Positions 16,242 to 25,162 of a stretch of DNA of 64,000 bases are shown here, piece by piece. Each line of letters opens with the position of its first letter. Within the stretch, counting starts at the first letter, position 1. The notes below the pieces were generated by a model. The model saw only the letters and a program-made list of their open reading frames with translations. It was not told the origin of the DNA and made no database searches. The position numbers were made by a program, and so were the translations under genes. Origin of the DNA: Planctomycetota bacterium (GTDB lineage Bacteria > Planctomycetota > UBA1135 > GCA-002686595); NCBI GenBank assembly GCA_020638835.1, contig JACKHV010000001.1, positions 186,001 to 250,000 on the forward strand. The letters run 5' to 3'.

Positions 16242-16279
16242 CGAGAGCGCCGCTTCCCGGTGGGGAGGCGGCGCTCTCG
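16242..16279. terminator. Intrinsic terminator between convergent genes
   Basis: A 12-bp perfect stem, CGAGAGCGCCGC with GCGGCGCTCTCG, followed on the plus strand by TCTTGTTT. It lies 27 bp after the BI-1 gene and 29 bp from the stop of the opposing gene, so it may act both ways. Confidence 0.75.
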
Positions 16280-16308
16280 TCTTGTTTGGAGCGTGGTGCC
16301 CGGCGTGC

Positions 16309-19300
16309 TCACTCGCGCGCAATCTCGAGCGTGGTGCGCGTGTCGGGGGCGACCTGCACGCTGCCGGTGCGCACGAGGCCGTCGGCGAAGCGTGCGTGGT
16401 ACTGATAGGTGCCGCACGGCAGGCCGCGGAACTCGAGTGCGCCGTCCTCGGTCGTGATCCGCGAGATCTTGCCGTGCGCGAGGCGCACGTCGCTGCTCTC
16501 GCCGTTCTTCGCGTCGGTCAACTCGACGTCCGCGAGGCCGATGCCGTCTGTGCCCAAGGGGGAGACGGAGAGGACTCCGAGCCGCCGCACCTCGATCTCG
16601 ACGCTGCCGCCGGCTTCGGGGATGCGGATCGAAGGTTGGTCCAGCCAGAGGCCGGGGGTCTTGAGGACGAGGGTGTAGGTGCCGGGGGAGACCATGTGGG
16701 GGACCGAAGTGGAGATCTCGGCGATCCACAGTCGGGGCTTCGTCACGTTCAGATGGCCCTGCACCTCGACAGATGCCGGGCCTGCACCGGGGGCCGAAAA
16801 CTGAACCTCGACCGGTTCGATGAACTTCAGCTCCAGGGCATCCTCATCGTCAATCGTGGGGTCGAAGCGACGAACGCTGGTCACTTTGGCACCGATTGCC
16901 GCGATGACCGAGCTTGGAGACGCGCCCGAACGCTCGATGGAGGCTTCTCCCACCGCGTTCGTCATCGCCCAGTCGTAGAGTTGAAACGGGGCATGGTCCG
17001 GAGCCGCGTATACGTAGATTCCAGCGGCGGGGGTTCCATCCGACTGCCTCACGAGGACGTCGATTTCGTGCGTGGTCGCTTCCAGCGTCACTTCACCCGA
17101 CGCGAGTATCCCGGCCGTGATCACCTTCTCCGCGATCTCCGCTCCGCTCTCAAAGCTGATGCGGATCAGGCCTGTTCCTTCAGGAAGCCCGTTGAGCCTC
17201 GCCTTCCTGCGGTCGTTCATCAACGTGCGCAGGCTGAACGCGGGCGCGTCGTCGCGAACCGAGACGTACTCGCAGATCAGGCGTTCCCCTTCATCATCGG
17301 GGTGACCTGTGAGTGAAACATCCAGGTGATTCTCCGACTCCAAATCGATCACGATCAAATCGTCGGAACCCGGGAAGAGGTAGCCCTCCCACAGGACGGT
17401 GGTCGAGTCCGGGAATACCACACACGCGTTCAATGGACCGATGGCAACGGAGTCGAACCTCCTCGAGCCCGAAGAGTCGACTTCCTCGAACTCTGTCTCC
17501 GTAGAGCCGCTGATCTGCACCCATGCAGTTTCCCACTCATTCGAGGGCCACGGCTTCAGCGAGATCGTAAGGTTCCTCATCCCGTCCATCGCCACACGGA
17601 CCACTCCGCGGTCCGTCTCGGGCGGCACGCTGGAGAAGACCATGGAGCGTTCGGAGTAGTCCTCGTGCTCGACGTAGAGCACCGTCTCGGAGCAAGAGAA
17701 GTCCTCGAAGCTCGCGAAGCCCTGTGCATCGGTGACGAGTTCCGTTGAGACGCTCGGCAGCCCGACCTGCATTGCATAAGGACTCTGTGAAACCACCGCG
17801 CCGGCGATCGGATCGCCCGTCGACGAGTCGAACACCTGCAACTGCAGACGGGATGCCGATTGGCAGTGGAGCTGAATGCCGTCGACAGAAGCATCGCCGG
17901 CGGGAATGGTAAGGATTGGGCTCGAGCTCATCCCGGGGCCCGCGGCCAGCACGTGAAGTTCGCTGGTGCTCACGCGAGGCAGATCGAAGTTGCCGTGCTT
18001 TCGATCGCGGAAGGAGAATGACAGGGCCCCCTGAGGGTCTTCGTTCCAGGCGAAGATCGTGAAGTCTGTTGCAGGGGCCCCTTCGAGGCGGACACTCCCC
18101 AGGATATCTCTGCCGCGCTCAAGCACAATCAGTTGAGGCTCTTCTCGTGGCCGATGTGCACTGCAGTAGAGCTGAGTCCGACTCGCGAGCGACCCATGGC
18201 GAATGGTCACCTGCACGGTTTCACCTCCGATACCGGCGATCTTGCAGTACCCGTCGGCATCTGTGACGCCGCTACGTTCTACCCAGGTTCCCGCGGTGGG
18301 CCAGGAAGCGATGACGCTTGCCCACGACACGGGACGTGCCTGGGCATCTTGCACTTGAAACCAACTGTCTGGTGATGACGTACCGAGAAACTCCGTGAGC
18401 ACCGTCTCGCCAGCCGCCACGGTACCTAGGGCGATCGGAACAGTCCCTCCGCAGGGGCTTGAGGCAGAGGCGAAGAGCCTGCCGGTGCTGGGGAGCGGTA
18501 CCTCCAAAGGCCCGAAGGAGGAGTTCATGCGCACGATGTGTTCCGACAGAACGTCCCTTGAGTGCCCGACCGTGGAGTAGACGGCGAGAATGGCCTCCCC
18601 TTCATTCGGAAGCCCATCACAAAGCACTCGTCCGCGTATGAAAAACGTCGAGAGGAGCGAGAGCAGCAGTTCCTGCCGCTCCGGAACAACGATGCGGAGG
18701 CTCGACTGGGCATGCGTACCAATTGCCTGCGCGAACGACTCGTACTCGAATTGAGGTAGCTCGCAATCGCCAAGTGCCCCGACCTCGGTCATCCTGATGA
18801 GAGACCTTCTGGCACCATTCTCGATCGAGTGCCGATCGGAGAGTCCGGGACTTCCGCCGCCGGTGGATTCGTCCGAAGAGAGCGTCTGCACGATCCAGAT
18901 TGGTCCTCCGCGCTCAAGTGCACGGTCTTCCAGACGCGCGTGCAGGTTTCTCGGCGGACCCAACGATACCGTCATGTTAGAACTCTCGGGGGCGGCACCG
19001 GTCGAGTAATCGAGCCACTGTCCTTGATACTCCGCATGCGTGACCCAAAGGAAGATCGGGCCCTTGGCCGAGGCGCCTGTCGGAGACGGTAGTTTGACCT
19101 GCCCCCATGCGTCGGTTTCTTCGATGAATGCATGGGGCGAAGTGGTGAGCCGACCTGCGACGTCCAGGCGCCGCCACTCGTCAGCACGAGTAGGAGTTGT
19201 GAGCGACACCAAAGCGCCCTGCACAGGTACCCCAGCCTGATCAAGTACCGTCAACTGGACATTCTCGGGCTCGAGGCTAGAGCGGTCGGTGACTGATTCG

Positions 19301-19491
19301 CGAGCGATCGAGGGCGCTTCGATTCCCGGATTGACTGGACTGGCTGAGCTTGGCGCAGCCTGCTTCGTCCTCGAGCTGGGATGGGAACCATCGACGTCTT
19401 CGAAGCTATCAGGGCTCCATAGCGTACTGAGGAGCAGAGCCGCGAGCAGGCACAGCACCGACAAGCCAAGCAGTTTCAATCGGAGGTTCAC
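16309..19491 (-). CDS. Large exported protein with carboxypeptidase-regulatory-like (Ig-like) domains
   Basis: About 1060 residues. The N-terminus is a membrane anchor or signal (LKLLGLSVLCLLAALLLSTLW). The rest consists of repeated beta-sandwich modules of the carboxypeptidase D regulatory type, seen as VQLTVLDQAGVPVQGALVSL, FQVQDAQARPVSWASVIAS, LQVFDSSTGDPIAGAVVSQS, IDVLVRQSDGTPAAGIYVY and VSPLGTDGIGLADVELTD. No enzyme domain is recognised. GTG 19491 is chosen because it overlaps the TGA of the small upstream ORF (GTGA) and precedes the signal. GC and codon use fall below those of neighbours in its middle part, suggesting a faster-evolving or acquired surface protein. It is the last gene of a four-gene transcription unit starting at 21302. 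Confidence 0.82.
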   Translation of the reverse strand: MNLRLKLLGLSVLCLLAALLLSTLWSPDSFEDVDGSHPSSRTKQAAPSSASPVNPGIEAPSIARESVTDRSSLEPENVQLTVLDQAGVPVQGALVSLTTPTRADEWRRLDVAGRLTTSPHAFIEETDAWGQVKLPSPTGASAKGPIFLWVTHAEYQGQWLDYSTGAAPESSNMTVSLGPPRNLHARLEDRALERGGPIWIVQTLSSDESTGGGSPGLSDRHSIENGARRSLIRMTEVGALGDCELPQFEYESFAQAIGTHAQSSLRIVVPERQELLLSLLSTFFIRGRVLCDGLPNEGEAILAVYSTVGHSRDVLSEHIVRMNSSFGPLEVPLPSTGRLFASASSPCGGTVPIALGTVAAGETVLTEFLGTSSPDSWFQVQDAQARPVSWASVIASWPTAGTWVERSGVTDADGYCKIAGIGGETVQVTIRHGSLASRTQLYCSAHRPREEPQLIVLERGRDILGSVRLEGAPATDFTIFAWNEDPQGALSFSFRDRKHGNFDLPRVSTSELHVLAAGPGMSSSPILTIPAGDASVDGIQLHCQSASRLQLQVFDSSTGDPIAGAVVSQSPYAMQVGLPSVSTELVTDAQGFASFEDFSCSETVLYVEHEDYSERSMVFSSVPPETDRGVVRVAMDGMRNLTISLKPWPSNEWETAWVQISGSTETEFEEVDSSGSRRFDSVAIGPLNACVVFPDSTTVLWEGYLFPGSDDLIVIDLESENHLDVSLTGHPDDEGERLICEYVSVRDDAPAFSLRTLMNDRRKARLNGLPEGTGLIRISFESGAEIAEKVITAGILASGEVTLEATTHEIDVLVRQSDGTPAAGIYVYAAPDHAPFQLYDWAMTNAVGEASIERSGASPSSVIAAIGAKVTSVRRFDPTIDDEDALELKFIEPVEVQFSAPGAGPASVEVQGHLNVTKPRLWIAEISTSVPHMVSPGTYTLVLKTPGLWLDQPSIRIPEAGGSVEIEVRRLGVLSVSPLGTDGIGLADVELTDAKNGESSDVRLAHGKISRITTEDGALEFRGLPCGTYQYHARFADGLVRTGSVQVAPDTRTTLEIARE

Positions 19492-19658
19492 TTGAGCGTA
19501 GGGGACGACCCGTTCTGCGACCGGATGGGCGAAGGCGTCGGGGGAGTGCTGCTGTCGCGCAACATGGGATGAGGCGCTCCGCCCGTCGGGGTCTTCCCTT
19601 GGAGCGCATAGGCGTGTGAAGGCAGCAGAATGAGCGCGAGGAACACACCAAGAGTCAT
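19488..19658 (-). CDS. Small exported peptide, uncertain
   Basis: A 56-residue ORF with a plausible signal peptide (MTLGVFLALILLPSHAYA) followed by a short Pro/Ser/Thr-rich tail. Its TGA overlaps the GTG of the large exported protein, and it starts 28 bp after the preceding gene. These fit a genuine small gene of the operon. The ribosome site is weak and no homologue is recognised, so it may instead be an accident of the frame. Confidence 0.4.
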   Translation of the reverse strand: MTLGVFLALILLPSHAYALQGKTPTGGAPHPMLRDSSTPPTPSPIRSQNGSSPTLK

Positions 19659-19686
19659 GCCCGATGCGCAAGTCGAGCTTGCTGCC

Positions 19687-20595
19687 TTATGCAAACAACT
19701 GATCAAGAACATAAAGCACCTGCTCACTGAAGACATTCCTTTTGCTAGCTGCGAATCGCCTCGCGCCATGCTCGGCCGACCAGAGACCCCTGTTGCGTCT
19801 GGCCCGCTGTGCGGCAGTCCACTCAGCGAGAGTCCCCGAGGAGATCGGAGTCTCCGCGATTTCGTGGGCCGCAACCTCGAACCGAGAGCTGTTTGAGGTT
19901 CGGACCGAGAGTAGGAGACAGCTAAGGACTTCGTTCGGCCATGCTGGCCCCAGCACGTATGCGGACTGGTAGAACTCAATCGCAGACTCGACCTGTTGGT
20001 GGATTGCTAGGTGGAATCCAGCGTATGACCGGACATGTGCTAGGTCTCGACTCGACGTTGCCAACGCGTCGGCCCTCCGGATGGATTGCGCGTCCATTTC
20101 GCTTTCTCTTAGGACTTGGAACGCGTCCGACAACAAGAGGAAGCTCGCAGCGTTGGGGCTGATGCGGCACGTGGCGCTGGCAATTCTCAAAGGGTCCCGC
20201 GTCCCAACGGCGGCCATCACGGCGCGTCGACGATTCACGTTCGGGTCTTGCGAAGACAGCAACACGACATCACTGATCGACTGTGCCGATCCGGGTTGGG
20301 CTGGAAAGGGCTCACTTCCGTGGTCCAAGCAGTAGCTCAGCTCTTCTCCACTCTGGGCATTGAGGATGTCGAAGCACGTCAGTCGAAGCGCCTTCCCCAA
20401 CTCCTGCCGATGCACCCGCAACAACTGCCGCTCCGCACTCGTCAGCTGCGTGCACGACTCGCGGACCATCGGGTCGCGGTCGAACAGCCCGCGGAGGATG
20501 CTCGGGCGGTCGACGCGCAGGAGGGTGGAGCGCGGATCGCGGGCGACGGTGTGGAGGAGCTCCTCGAGTTCGGGCTCCATGAGGTAGAGGGTCAT
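19687..20595 (-). CDS. Hypothetical helical-repeat protein
   Basis: A 302-residue cytoplasmic protein. The first 60 residues (PELEELLHTVARDPRSTLLR and on) are rich in helix, and the C-terminal half looks like degenerate TPR helices (SYAGFHLAIHQQVESAIEFY, VLGPAWPNEVLSCLLLSV). I do not recognise the family. ATG 20595 overlaps the TGA of the upstream gene (ATGA), so the pair is translationally coupled. The 5' part has the high GC of the chromosome while the 3' part is clearly less GC-rich, as is the following large gene. Confidence 0.75.
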   Translation of the reverse strand: MTLYLMEPELEELLHTVARDPRSTLLRVDRPSILRGLFDRDPMVRESCTQLTSAERQLLRVHRQELGKALRLTCFDILNAQSGEELSYCLDHGSEPFPAQPGSAQSISDVVLLSSQDPNVNRRRAVMAAVGTRDPLRIASATCRISPNAASFLLLSDAFQVLRESEMDAQSIRRADALATSSRDLAHVRSYAGFHLAIHQQVESAIEFYQSAYVLGPAWPNEVLSCLLLSVRTSNSSRFEVAAHEIAETPISSGTLAEWTAAQRARRNRGLWSAEHGARRFAASKRNVFSEQVLYVLDQLFA

Positions 20596-21302
20596 AGGAA
20601 GCCTCCATCCAGGCTGAAGCCGGCGGGCGGTTCCTCGTCGAGGAACGAAAGGGCGCGGAAGACCTTGTCGATCCGCTGCTTGATCTTCTTGGGTGGGCCG
20701 TGGCCTTCGGCGACGTAGCGGTGGATCGACTTGCCCTCGACGCAGACGGCCCAGAAGGTGCGGCGGTCCTTGTTCGGTAAGCCGTTGAAGACGATGCACG
20801 CCTTGCGCGCCTTGGCGGGTGGGATGCCGAGCAGGTCGACGAGGAAGGCGTAGCGTTCGTCGACGGGTTCGCCGAGCGGCTTGCCGCTCGCTTCCTCGTA
20901 GGCGTCCTCTTCGAGGAAGTCCTGGATCGCGCGGTCGATCTGCTGGTCGATCCACTGCGCGAGTGACGGCTCGCCGCGGTAGGCGCGCCCCGCGTGCGCG
21001 ACGTAGGCCATCGAGCGCATCGCGAGCCGCGCGCTGTCCATCAAGAGCGCCCGCTCGCGGATGCGCTGCAGCGTGCGGCCGGCGAAGTCGAGCGGGTCGC
21101 CGTTGCACAGGCGCCGCAGGATCTCCGAGGCGTTCTGGCCGCGGAGCACGAGCTGTCCCGGGAATTCCTCGTCGGGCTCCGGTCGGCCGCCGTCGGGTGC
21201 ACCTTCTCCATCAGGACGCTCGGCGCCGTCCGCCGGCTCGTCCGAATCGTCACCCCAGTCTTCCGGGAAGAAGTCCGGGAAGGGGAATTCGCTCTCGCCC
21301 AT
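20592..21302 (-). CDS. Hypothetical protein, acidic N-terminus and possible helix-turn-helix C-terminus
   Basis: A 236-residue protein. About residues 1-50 are acidic and Pro/Gly-rich (GDDSDEPADGAERPDGEGAP). The remainder is helical. The C-terminal part (LLGIPPAKARKACIVFNGLP, then FWAVCVEGKSIHRYVAEGHG and a basic helix) resembles a sigma-70 region 4 in outline, a pattern seen in uncharacterised planctomycete regulators, but the match is weak. It is the first gene of the unit running to 16309. Confidence 0.7.
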   Translation of the reverse strand: MGESEFPFPDFFPEDWGDDSDEPADGAERPDGEGAPDGGRPEPDEEFPGQLVLRGQNASEILRRLCNGDPLDFAGRTLQRIRERALLMDSARLAMRSMAYVAHAGRAYRGEPSLAQWIDQQIDRAIQDFLEEDAYEEASGKPLGEPVDERYAFLVDLLGIPPAKARKACIVFNGLPNKDRRTFWAVCVEGKSIHRYVAEGHGPPKKIKQRIDKVFRALSFLDEEPPAGFSLDGGFL

Positions 21303-21649
21303 CTGTCATCCCGAGCGCGGGCGGGCTCGGGGAATGCATCCTTGCAGGGCCTTAACAAGCTGCAACCTCGGATGCGGGAGAGAATCCGCGCGAAGCTTCC
21401 GGATGCGGGTCAGCCAGGGGGTCGGAGGACTCGCTCGCTCTTTGCCGAGCGGGACTTGCGCGGTTCCGCGCGTTCGAGGTGGGGCCGATCGGTCTTCCCA
21501 GATCTGGCGTCGGGCGGGTCGAGGGCGCAAGCCTCTGGGGCCCGGAGGCGGTCTGACCTCAGGGCAGGGCGGTCGTCGTCCGCCTCGCGTGCCGCACTTC
21601 CCGATAACAAGCCATGCCAATCTTTGACATCCGTGCTAGAGTGCCGCTC

Positions 21650-21949
21650 ATGGACTCCGCCGAGCGCACCACGACCATGAACATCTCCCTCCCCGCCGTC
21701 CTGCGCGACTTCGTCGCCGAGCGAGTCGCCGGGGGCGCCTACAGCTCCGCCAGCGAGTACGTGCGCGAGCTGATCCGCGCCGATCGCCAGCGGCAGCAGG
21801 GCCAGGCGCGACTCGAGGAACTGCTCGTCGAAGGCATCGCCTCCGGCCCCGCGGCGGACTGGACCGACGAGGACTGGACCGCCCTGCGCGCTCGCGTCGC
21901 GGGGCGCGTCGCCGAAGGCCCCTCCTCGCGCGGGACGCAAGGCGGTTGA
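21650..21949 (+). CDS. parD: ParD-like antitoxin (ribbon-helix-helix)
   Basis: A 99-residue protein whose first half is a ribbon-helix-helix domain: MNISLPAVLRDFVAERVAGG then YSSASEYVRELIRADRQRQQ, the typical ParD/CopG-like antitoxin signature. The C-terminal acidic part (DWTDEDWTALRARV) would wrap the toxin. ATG 21650 or 21677 could be used. Its stop overlaps the TTG start of the toxin. Antitoxins of this family also repress their own promoter, which would lie between 21303 and 21649. Confidence 0.92.
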   Translation: MDSAERTTTMNISLPAVLRDFVAERVAGGAYSSASEYVRELIRADRQRQQGQARLEELLVEGIASGPAADWTDEDWTALRARVAGRVAEGPSSRGTQGG

Positions 21950-22272
21950 GCGCGCGGATCCGCCGCCACCCGCAAGCCCTGCTCGACCTCGAACATACCG
22001 CGACCTGGCTCGGCGCCGACGACGCCGCGGTGGCGCTGCGCGTCCTCGATGCGGTCGAACGCACCGTGCGGTGGCTCGCCGCGCACCCCGAGCTCGGCCG
22101 CGCGCGCGAGTTGCGCCACGCGTGGCTCCGCGGGGTGCGCTCGTTCCCCGTCGGCGGCTTCGAGAAGCACCTCGTGCTCTACCGGCCCGTCGCGGACGGG
22201 ATCGAAGTGCTGCGCGTACGGCACGGCGCGCGCGACTTGCTCGAGGAGCCGGACGACTCGCCGGAACGCTGA
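21946..22272 (+). CDS. parE: ParE/RelE-superfamily toxin
   Basis: A 108-residue basic protein of the ParE fold: RIRRHPQALLDLEHTATWLG, then a long helical hairpin (VALRVLDAVERTVRWLAAHP) and the C-terminal sheet (FEKHLVLYRPVADGIEVLRV, RHGARDL). The TTG start sits in a TTGA overlap with the antitoxin stop. ParE toxins poison DNA gyrase. The pair could stabilise the adjacent accessory region, which holds the mutS duplication. Confidence 0.92.
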   Translation: MSARIRRHPQALLDLEHTATWLGADDAAVALRVLDAVERTVRWLAAHPELGRARELRHAWLRGVRSFPVGGFEKHLVLYRPVADGIEVLRVRHGARDLLEEPDDSPER

Positions 22273-22284
22273 CCGCGCCCCGAC

Positions 22285-22797
22285 CTACAGCCGGTCCTGC
22301 AGCTCCTTCAACGTCATCAACGCCTCGAGCGGCGTCATCGCGTCCAGCTTCAGCGCCTTCAACTCGCGCTCGACCGCCGTCGGTTGCGCGGCGAAGAGGT
22401 TCAGTTGCTGCGCGCCGGCGCCGCCCTCGCCCTTCGCCGGCCCGGCGATCTTCGGCGCGAGGTGTTCGGCGTCCTCCTCGAGGTCGAAGAGGATCGCCTT
22501 GGCGCGGGCGAGCAGGTCCTTCGGCGCGCCGGCCAGGCGGGCGACGTGGATGCCGTAGGAACGGTCGGTGCCGCCCTCGACGATCTTGTGCAGGAAGACG
22601 ATCTCGTCCTGCCACTCGCGCACGGCGACGGAGCGGTTCGTGACGCCGGAGAGGCGCTCGGCGAGGTCGGTCAGCTGGTGGTAGTGCGTCGCGAAGAGCG
22701 TGCGCGCGCCGACCTTGTCGTGCAGGTGCTCGACGATCGCCCAGGCGAGCGCCAAGCCGTCGAAGGTGCTGGTGCCGCGGCCGACTTCGTCGGCCAT
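22285..22797 (-). pseudogene. Partial duplicate of mutS 3' end
   Basis: These 513 bp repeat the last 170 codons of the intact mutS (25163-25675) with about 15 differences, nearly all in the C-terminal-coding 260 bp. Homology stops abruptly after the codons for the Walker B region (DEVGRGTSTFDG) and is replaced by unrelated sequence. The homology starts exactly at the stop codon on the other side. The fragment lacks mismatch recognition and the Walker A loop, so it cannot act as MutS. Confidence 0.93.
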
Positions 22798-23101
22798 GGT
22801 TGCGTGGCATCGTCGCTCCGACGTCCGAAAGCGTAGCGTGGCCAAGCCATCGGGCTCGGCATGAGCCCGTGATTCAAGTGTGTGAGGGGTCGTGTAACGA
22901 CTCGAGGGGCCTCGTCGGGTGAACCGGTAGGTCGCACATCTGGGACGGCTTCTATGAGCTGTCGGCGTGCAGTGGCAGGGCGTTGATGCGGTCCTATTGG
23001 ATTCGTATCGTCAAGTGCAGGCAGCTAGCTCCTTCTCGCGTGCTGTTCTCAGTACGCCTCAGGTGTGTCTGGCAATTCGTAAGTCTCTAGAGGTCTAGAA
23101 C
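22798..23101. other. Intergenic region between mutS fragment and small secreted gene
   Basis: About 300 bp of lower GC than its surroundings. No coding frame, RNA gene or transposon end was recognised. It should contain the promoter of the gene at 23102. Confidence 0.4.
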
Positions 23102-23473
23102 ATGAAGCAGATCGTCCGTGTGTTCCTGGTCGTCGCTATGTTGGCTACGGCGGTCCTGGCTGGTCAGAAGCTGGACGCCAATTCGGACATGACGTGTGTG
23201 GAGCACGGATTGCCGTTTGGCTCGATGTATCCATCGAGCATCTGGCTGGAGTTCAACCCCGCTCCCGGCGTGACAGGTGTGCCTCAGTTCTCTGGTACAT
23301 GGGAGCCTGATCCTGATCCTGACAAGGCCGCCAAGGGTGAGGGCAAGTATGTAAATACTGCGGAAGGGTCGGAGATTGAGGTCACGTACGGCCAGGGCTC
23401 AAGCACGGAAGGTACCTACCGGTATCTGGATAAGAACGGAAAGACCCACACGGGCAGCTTCTCTCATACTTGA
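23102..23473 (+). CDS. Small secreted protein of unknown function
   Basis: A 123-residue protein with a signal peptide (MKQIVRVFLVVAMLATAVLA) and a beta-rich mature part ending in a toast-rack-like pattern (EGSEIEVTYGQGSSTEGTYR, then YLDKNGKTHTGSF). No family is recognised. It lies between the two mutS copies and has lower GC and a different codon choice from housekeeping genes nearby, consistent with acquired sequence. Confidence 0.72.
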   Translation: MKQIVRVFLVVAMLATAVLAGQKLDANSDMTCVEHGLPFGSMYPSSIWLEFNPAPGVTGVPQFSGTWEPDPDPDKAAKGEGKYVNTAEGSEIEVTYGQGSSTEGTYRYLDKNGKTHTGSFSHT

Positions 23474-23621
23474 CCTTGCGCATGCGTGGTGTCTGGGCCC
23501 GTGTGGGGCGACCGTGAAGGGTCCCGCTTGCTCGGCGGTGGGGCGGTCTGGGCGGTGCTGAATACAGCTTGGCGGATGGGGCGTCGCACTCTGACGCGCT
23601 GCTTGAAGGGATGAACGAGCG

Positions 23622-25010
23622 ATGAAGGTGCATGCTCGGTCCTTGGGGCGTGGATTGGCGCTGGTGATGCTCGTCGCCGGCTCGCTCGTCGTCCTGCTTG
23701 TCGTGGCTCGAAAGGACCGCACCGGCACGGAGCAATCCGGGAGCGCTGCGTCTCTGGAGCCAGGCGATCGCCCCACGGGCGGAGGCTCCGATGTCGCTGC
23801 TCCGCCCCGCGCGACCACGAATCGCTCACGAGCCGAGGTTCAAGATCGAACCGCAGAGGCTCACACCGACGAGGGTGGCGACGCAGCGCCAGGAAGGACC
23901 CTTGTGTGCTCCGTTGCGAACCGTGGCGGGGCGGCGGTCGAGGGTGCCTTGATCGAACGGGTCGGGCGGCCGTCCTCGGGGAGTGCGTGTGTGACCGACC
24001 TCGATGGTGACTGCACCCTCCTCGTCTCGGAGGGCACGGACGCGATTCGGGTCAGCGCTCAGGGATACGTCTCCGGCGTGCACTTCCTCCGCGAGGGGCA
24101 GACTCGACTGGACATCGTCCTCTACAGCGAAGCATCGATGTTGGTGCGAATCGAAGATTCGCGGTCTGGAATGCCGGTGGAAGGGGCTCGCGTGACGGTC
24201 AGCTACCTTTACGCCGACTTGGACAAGAACTTCGGCTCGACCGACGACCTGGGGGGGATCGGTCCGGTCGTGGTGCCGGACGACGAGATCTTCGGCGTTC
24301 ACGTCTCCGCGGAAGGGTACGTGGACTCGTTCTTCAAGGCCTCGACGGTGAATACTCCTCCGGGCGTGCCACTCGAGGTCACCTTCGCAGTGGAGTCGGG
24401 CGTCACGCCGCAGGTCGTGGTGACCGATGCTCGCACCGGCTCGCCGGTTCCAGGAGCGACGGTCAGGCCGCGGTACTTCAGCGACGGCCGCGCGTGGCGT
24501 TCGGACTCGCAGGGGGTCGTGACCGTGTCAGCCGCGGTCCCGGAACCACATCAGGCTGCTGCCGGTGAGAGCAAGTACCTCGTTGAAGTGTCCGCCGAGG
24601 GGTACTGCGAGCTCGTCGTCGATCTCGTGTCGGGCCTTGACGAAGACCGAGTCCAGGTGCCTCTCGTCGAGGACAGCTCGGTCTGCATTCGAGCGGTGCC
24701 AGGCCCGGAGGTGGGGGCGCCGCGCCGACCTATCTATGTGATCTACAAGACGGAGCCGAGGGGGCGGGGGCGGGTCGCGCACGACGGAGATCGGTTGGAT
24801 TGGCCGGAATACGTGAGCTGGGCGGCAGGGCCCTACTTCGTGCGTCAAGAGGTCCTATTGGACGCGAACGGAAGAGCGATCATCGGGAACATCCCGCCGG
24901 GGCTGTTCGGATTCGACCTGTTCCGTCTGCCCGAAGGTGGCGTTCTGCTAGGTGAAGTGGGGCCATTCGTCGGCGCCGGGGAGTATCGAGAAGTCCTGAT
25001 CTCCCTGTAG
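23622..25010 (+). CDS. Exported protein with carboxypeptidase-regulatory-like domains
   Basis: A 462-residue protein with an N-terminal anchor (LGRGLALVMLVAGSLVVLLV), a disordered Thr/Ser/Gly-rich linker, and about three beta-sandwich modules of the carboxypeptidase regulatory type: LVCSVANRGGAAVEGALIER, MLVRIEDSRSGMPVEGARVT and VVVTDARTGSPVPGATVRPR. It resembles the large protein at 16309-19491 in architecture, so both may be surface or periplasmic scaffolds. It sits between the mutS copies, 148 bp after the small secreted gene, and its stop lies 150 bp before the 3' end of intact mutS. Confidence 0.82.
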   Translation: MKVHARSLGRGLALVMLVAGSLVVLLVVARKDRTGTEQSGSAASLEPGDRPTGGGSDVAAPPRATTNRSRAEVQDRTAEAHTDEGGDAAPGRTLVCSVANRGGAAVEGALIERVGRPSSGSACVTDLDGDCTLLVSEGTDAIRVSAQGYVSGVHFLREGQTRLDIVLYSEASMLVRIEDSRSGMPVEGARVTVSYLYADLDKNFGSTDDLGGIGPVVVPDDEIFGVHVSAEGYVDSFFKASTVNTPPGVPLEVTFAVESGVTPQVVVTDARTGSPVPGATVRPRYFSDGRAWRSDSQGVVTVSAAVPEPHQAAAGESKYLVEVSAEGYCELVVDLVSGLDEDRVQVPLVEDSSVCIRAVPGPEVGAPRRPIYVIYKTEPRGRGRVAHDGDRLDWPEYVSWAAGPYFVRQEVLLDANGRAIIGNIPPGLFGFDLFRLPEGGVLLGEVGPFVGAGEYREVLISL

Positions 25011-25162
25011 GTGCCTCACCGGCGTCACCGCCGGCGGCGAGACGCACCGCACCTGGGACGAGCCCCACTGAACCTCCCCCGGCCCGGGTCTGCTCGGGCT
25101 TGGCATGGGGCGACGCGTCTGCGAGCGGCTTGCTCTCGACCCTGCCCGGAATCGCTCGGCGC

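Noticed and set aside
22285..22845. Second functional MutS-like gene
   Set aside because: It holds only the last third of the ATPase domain without Walker A and lacks recognition domains.
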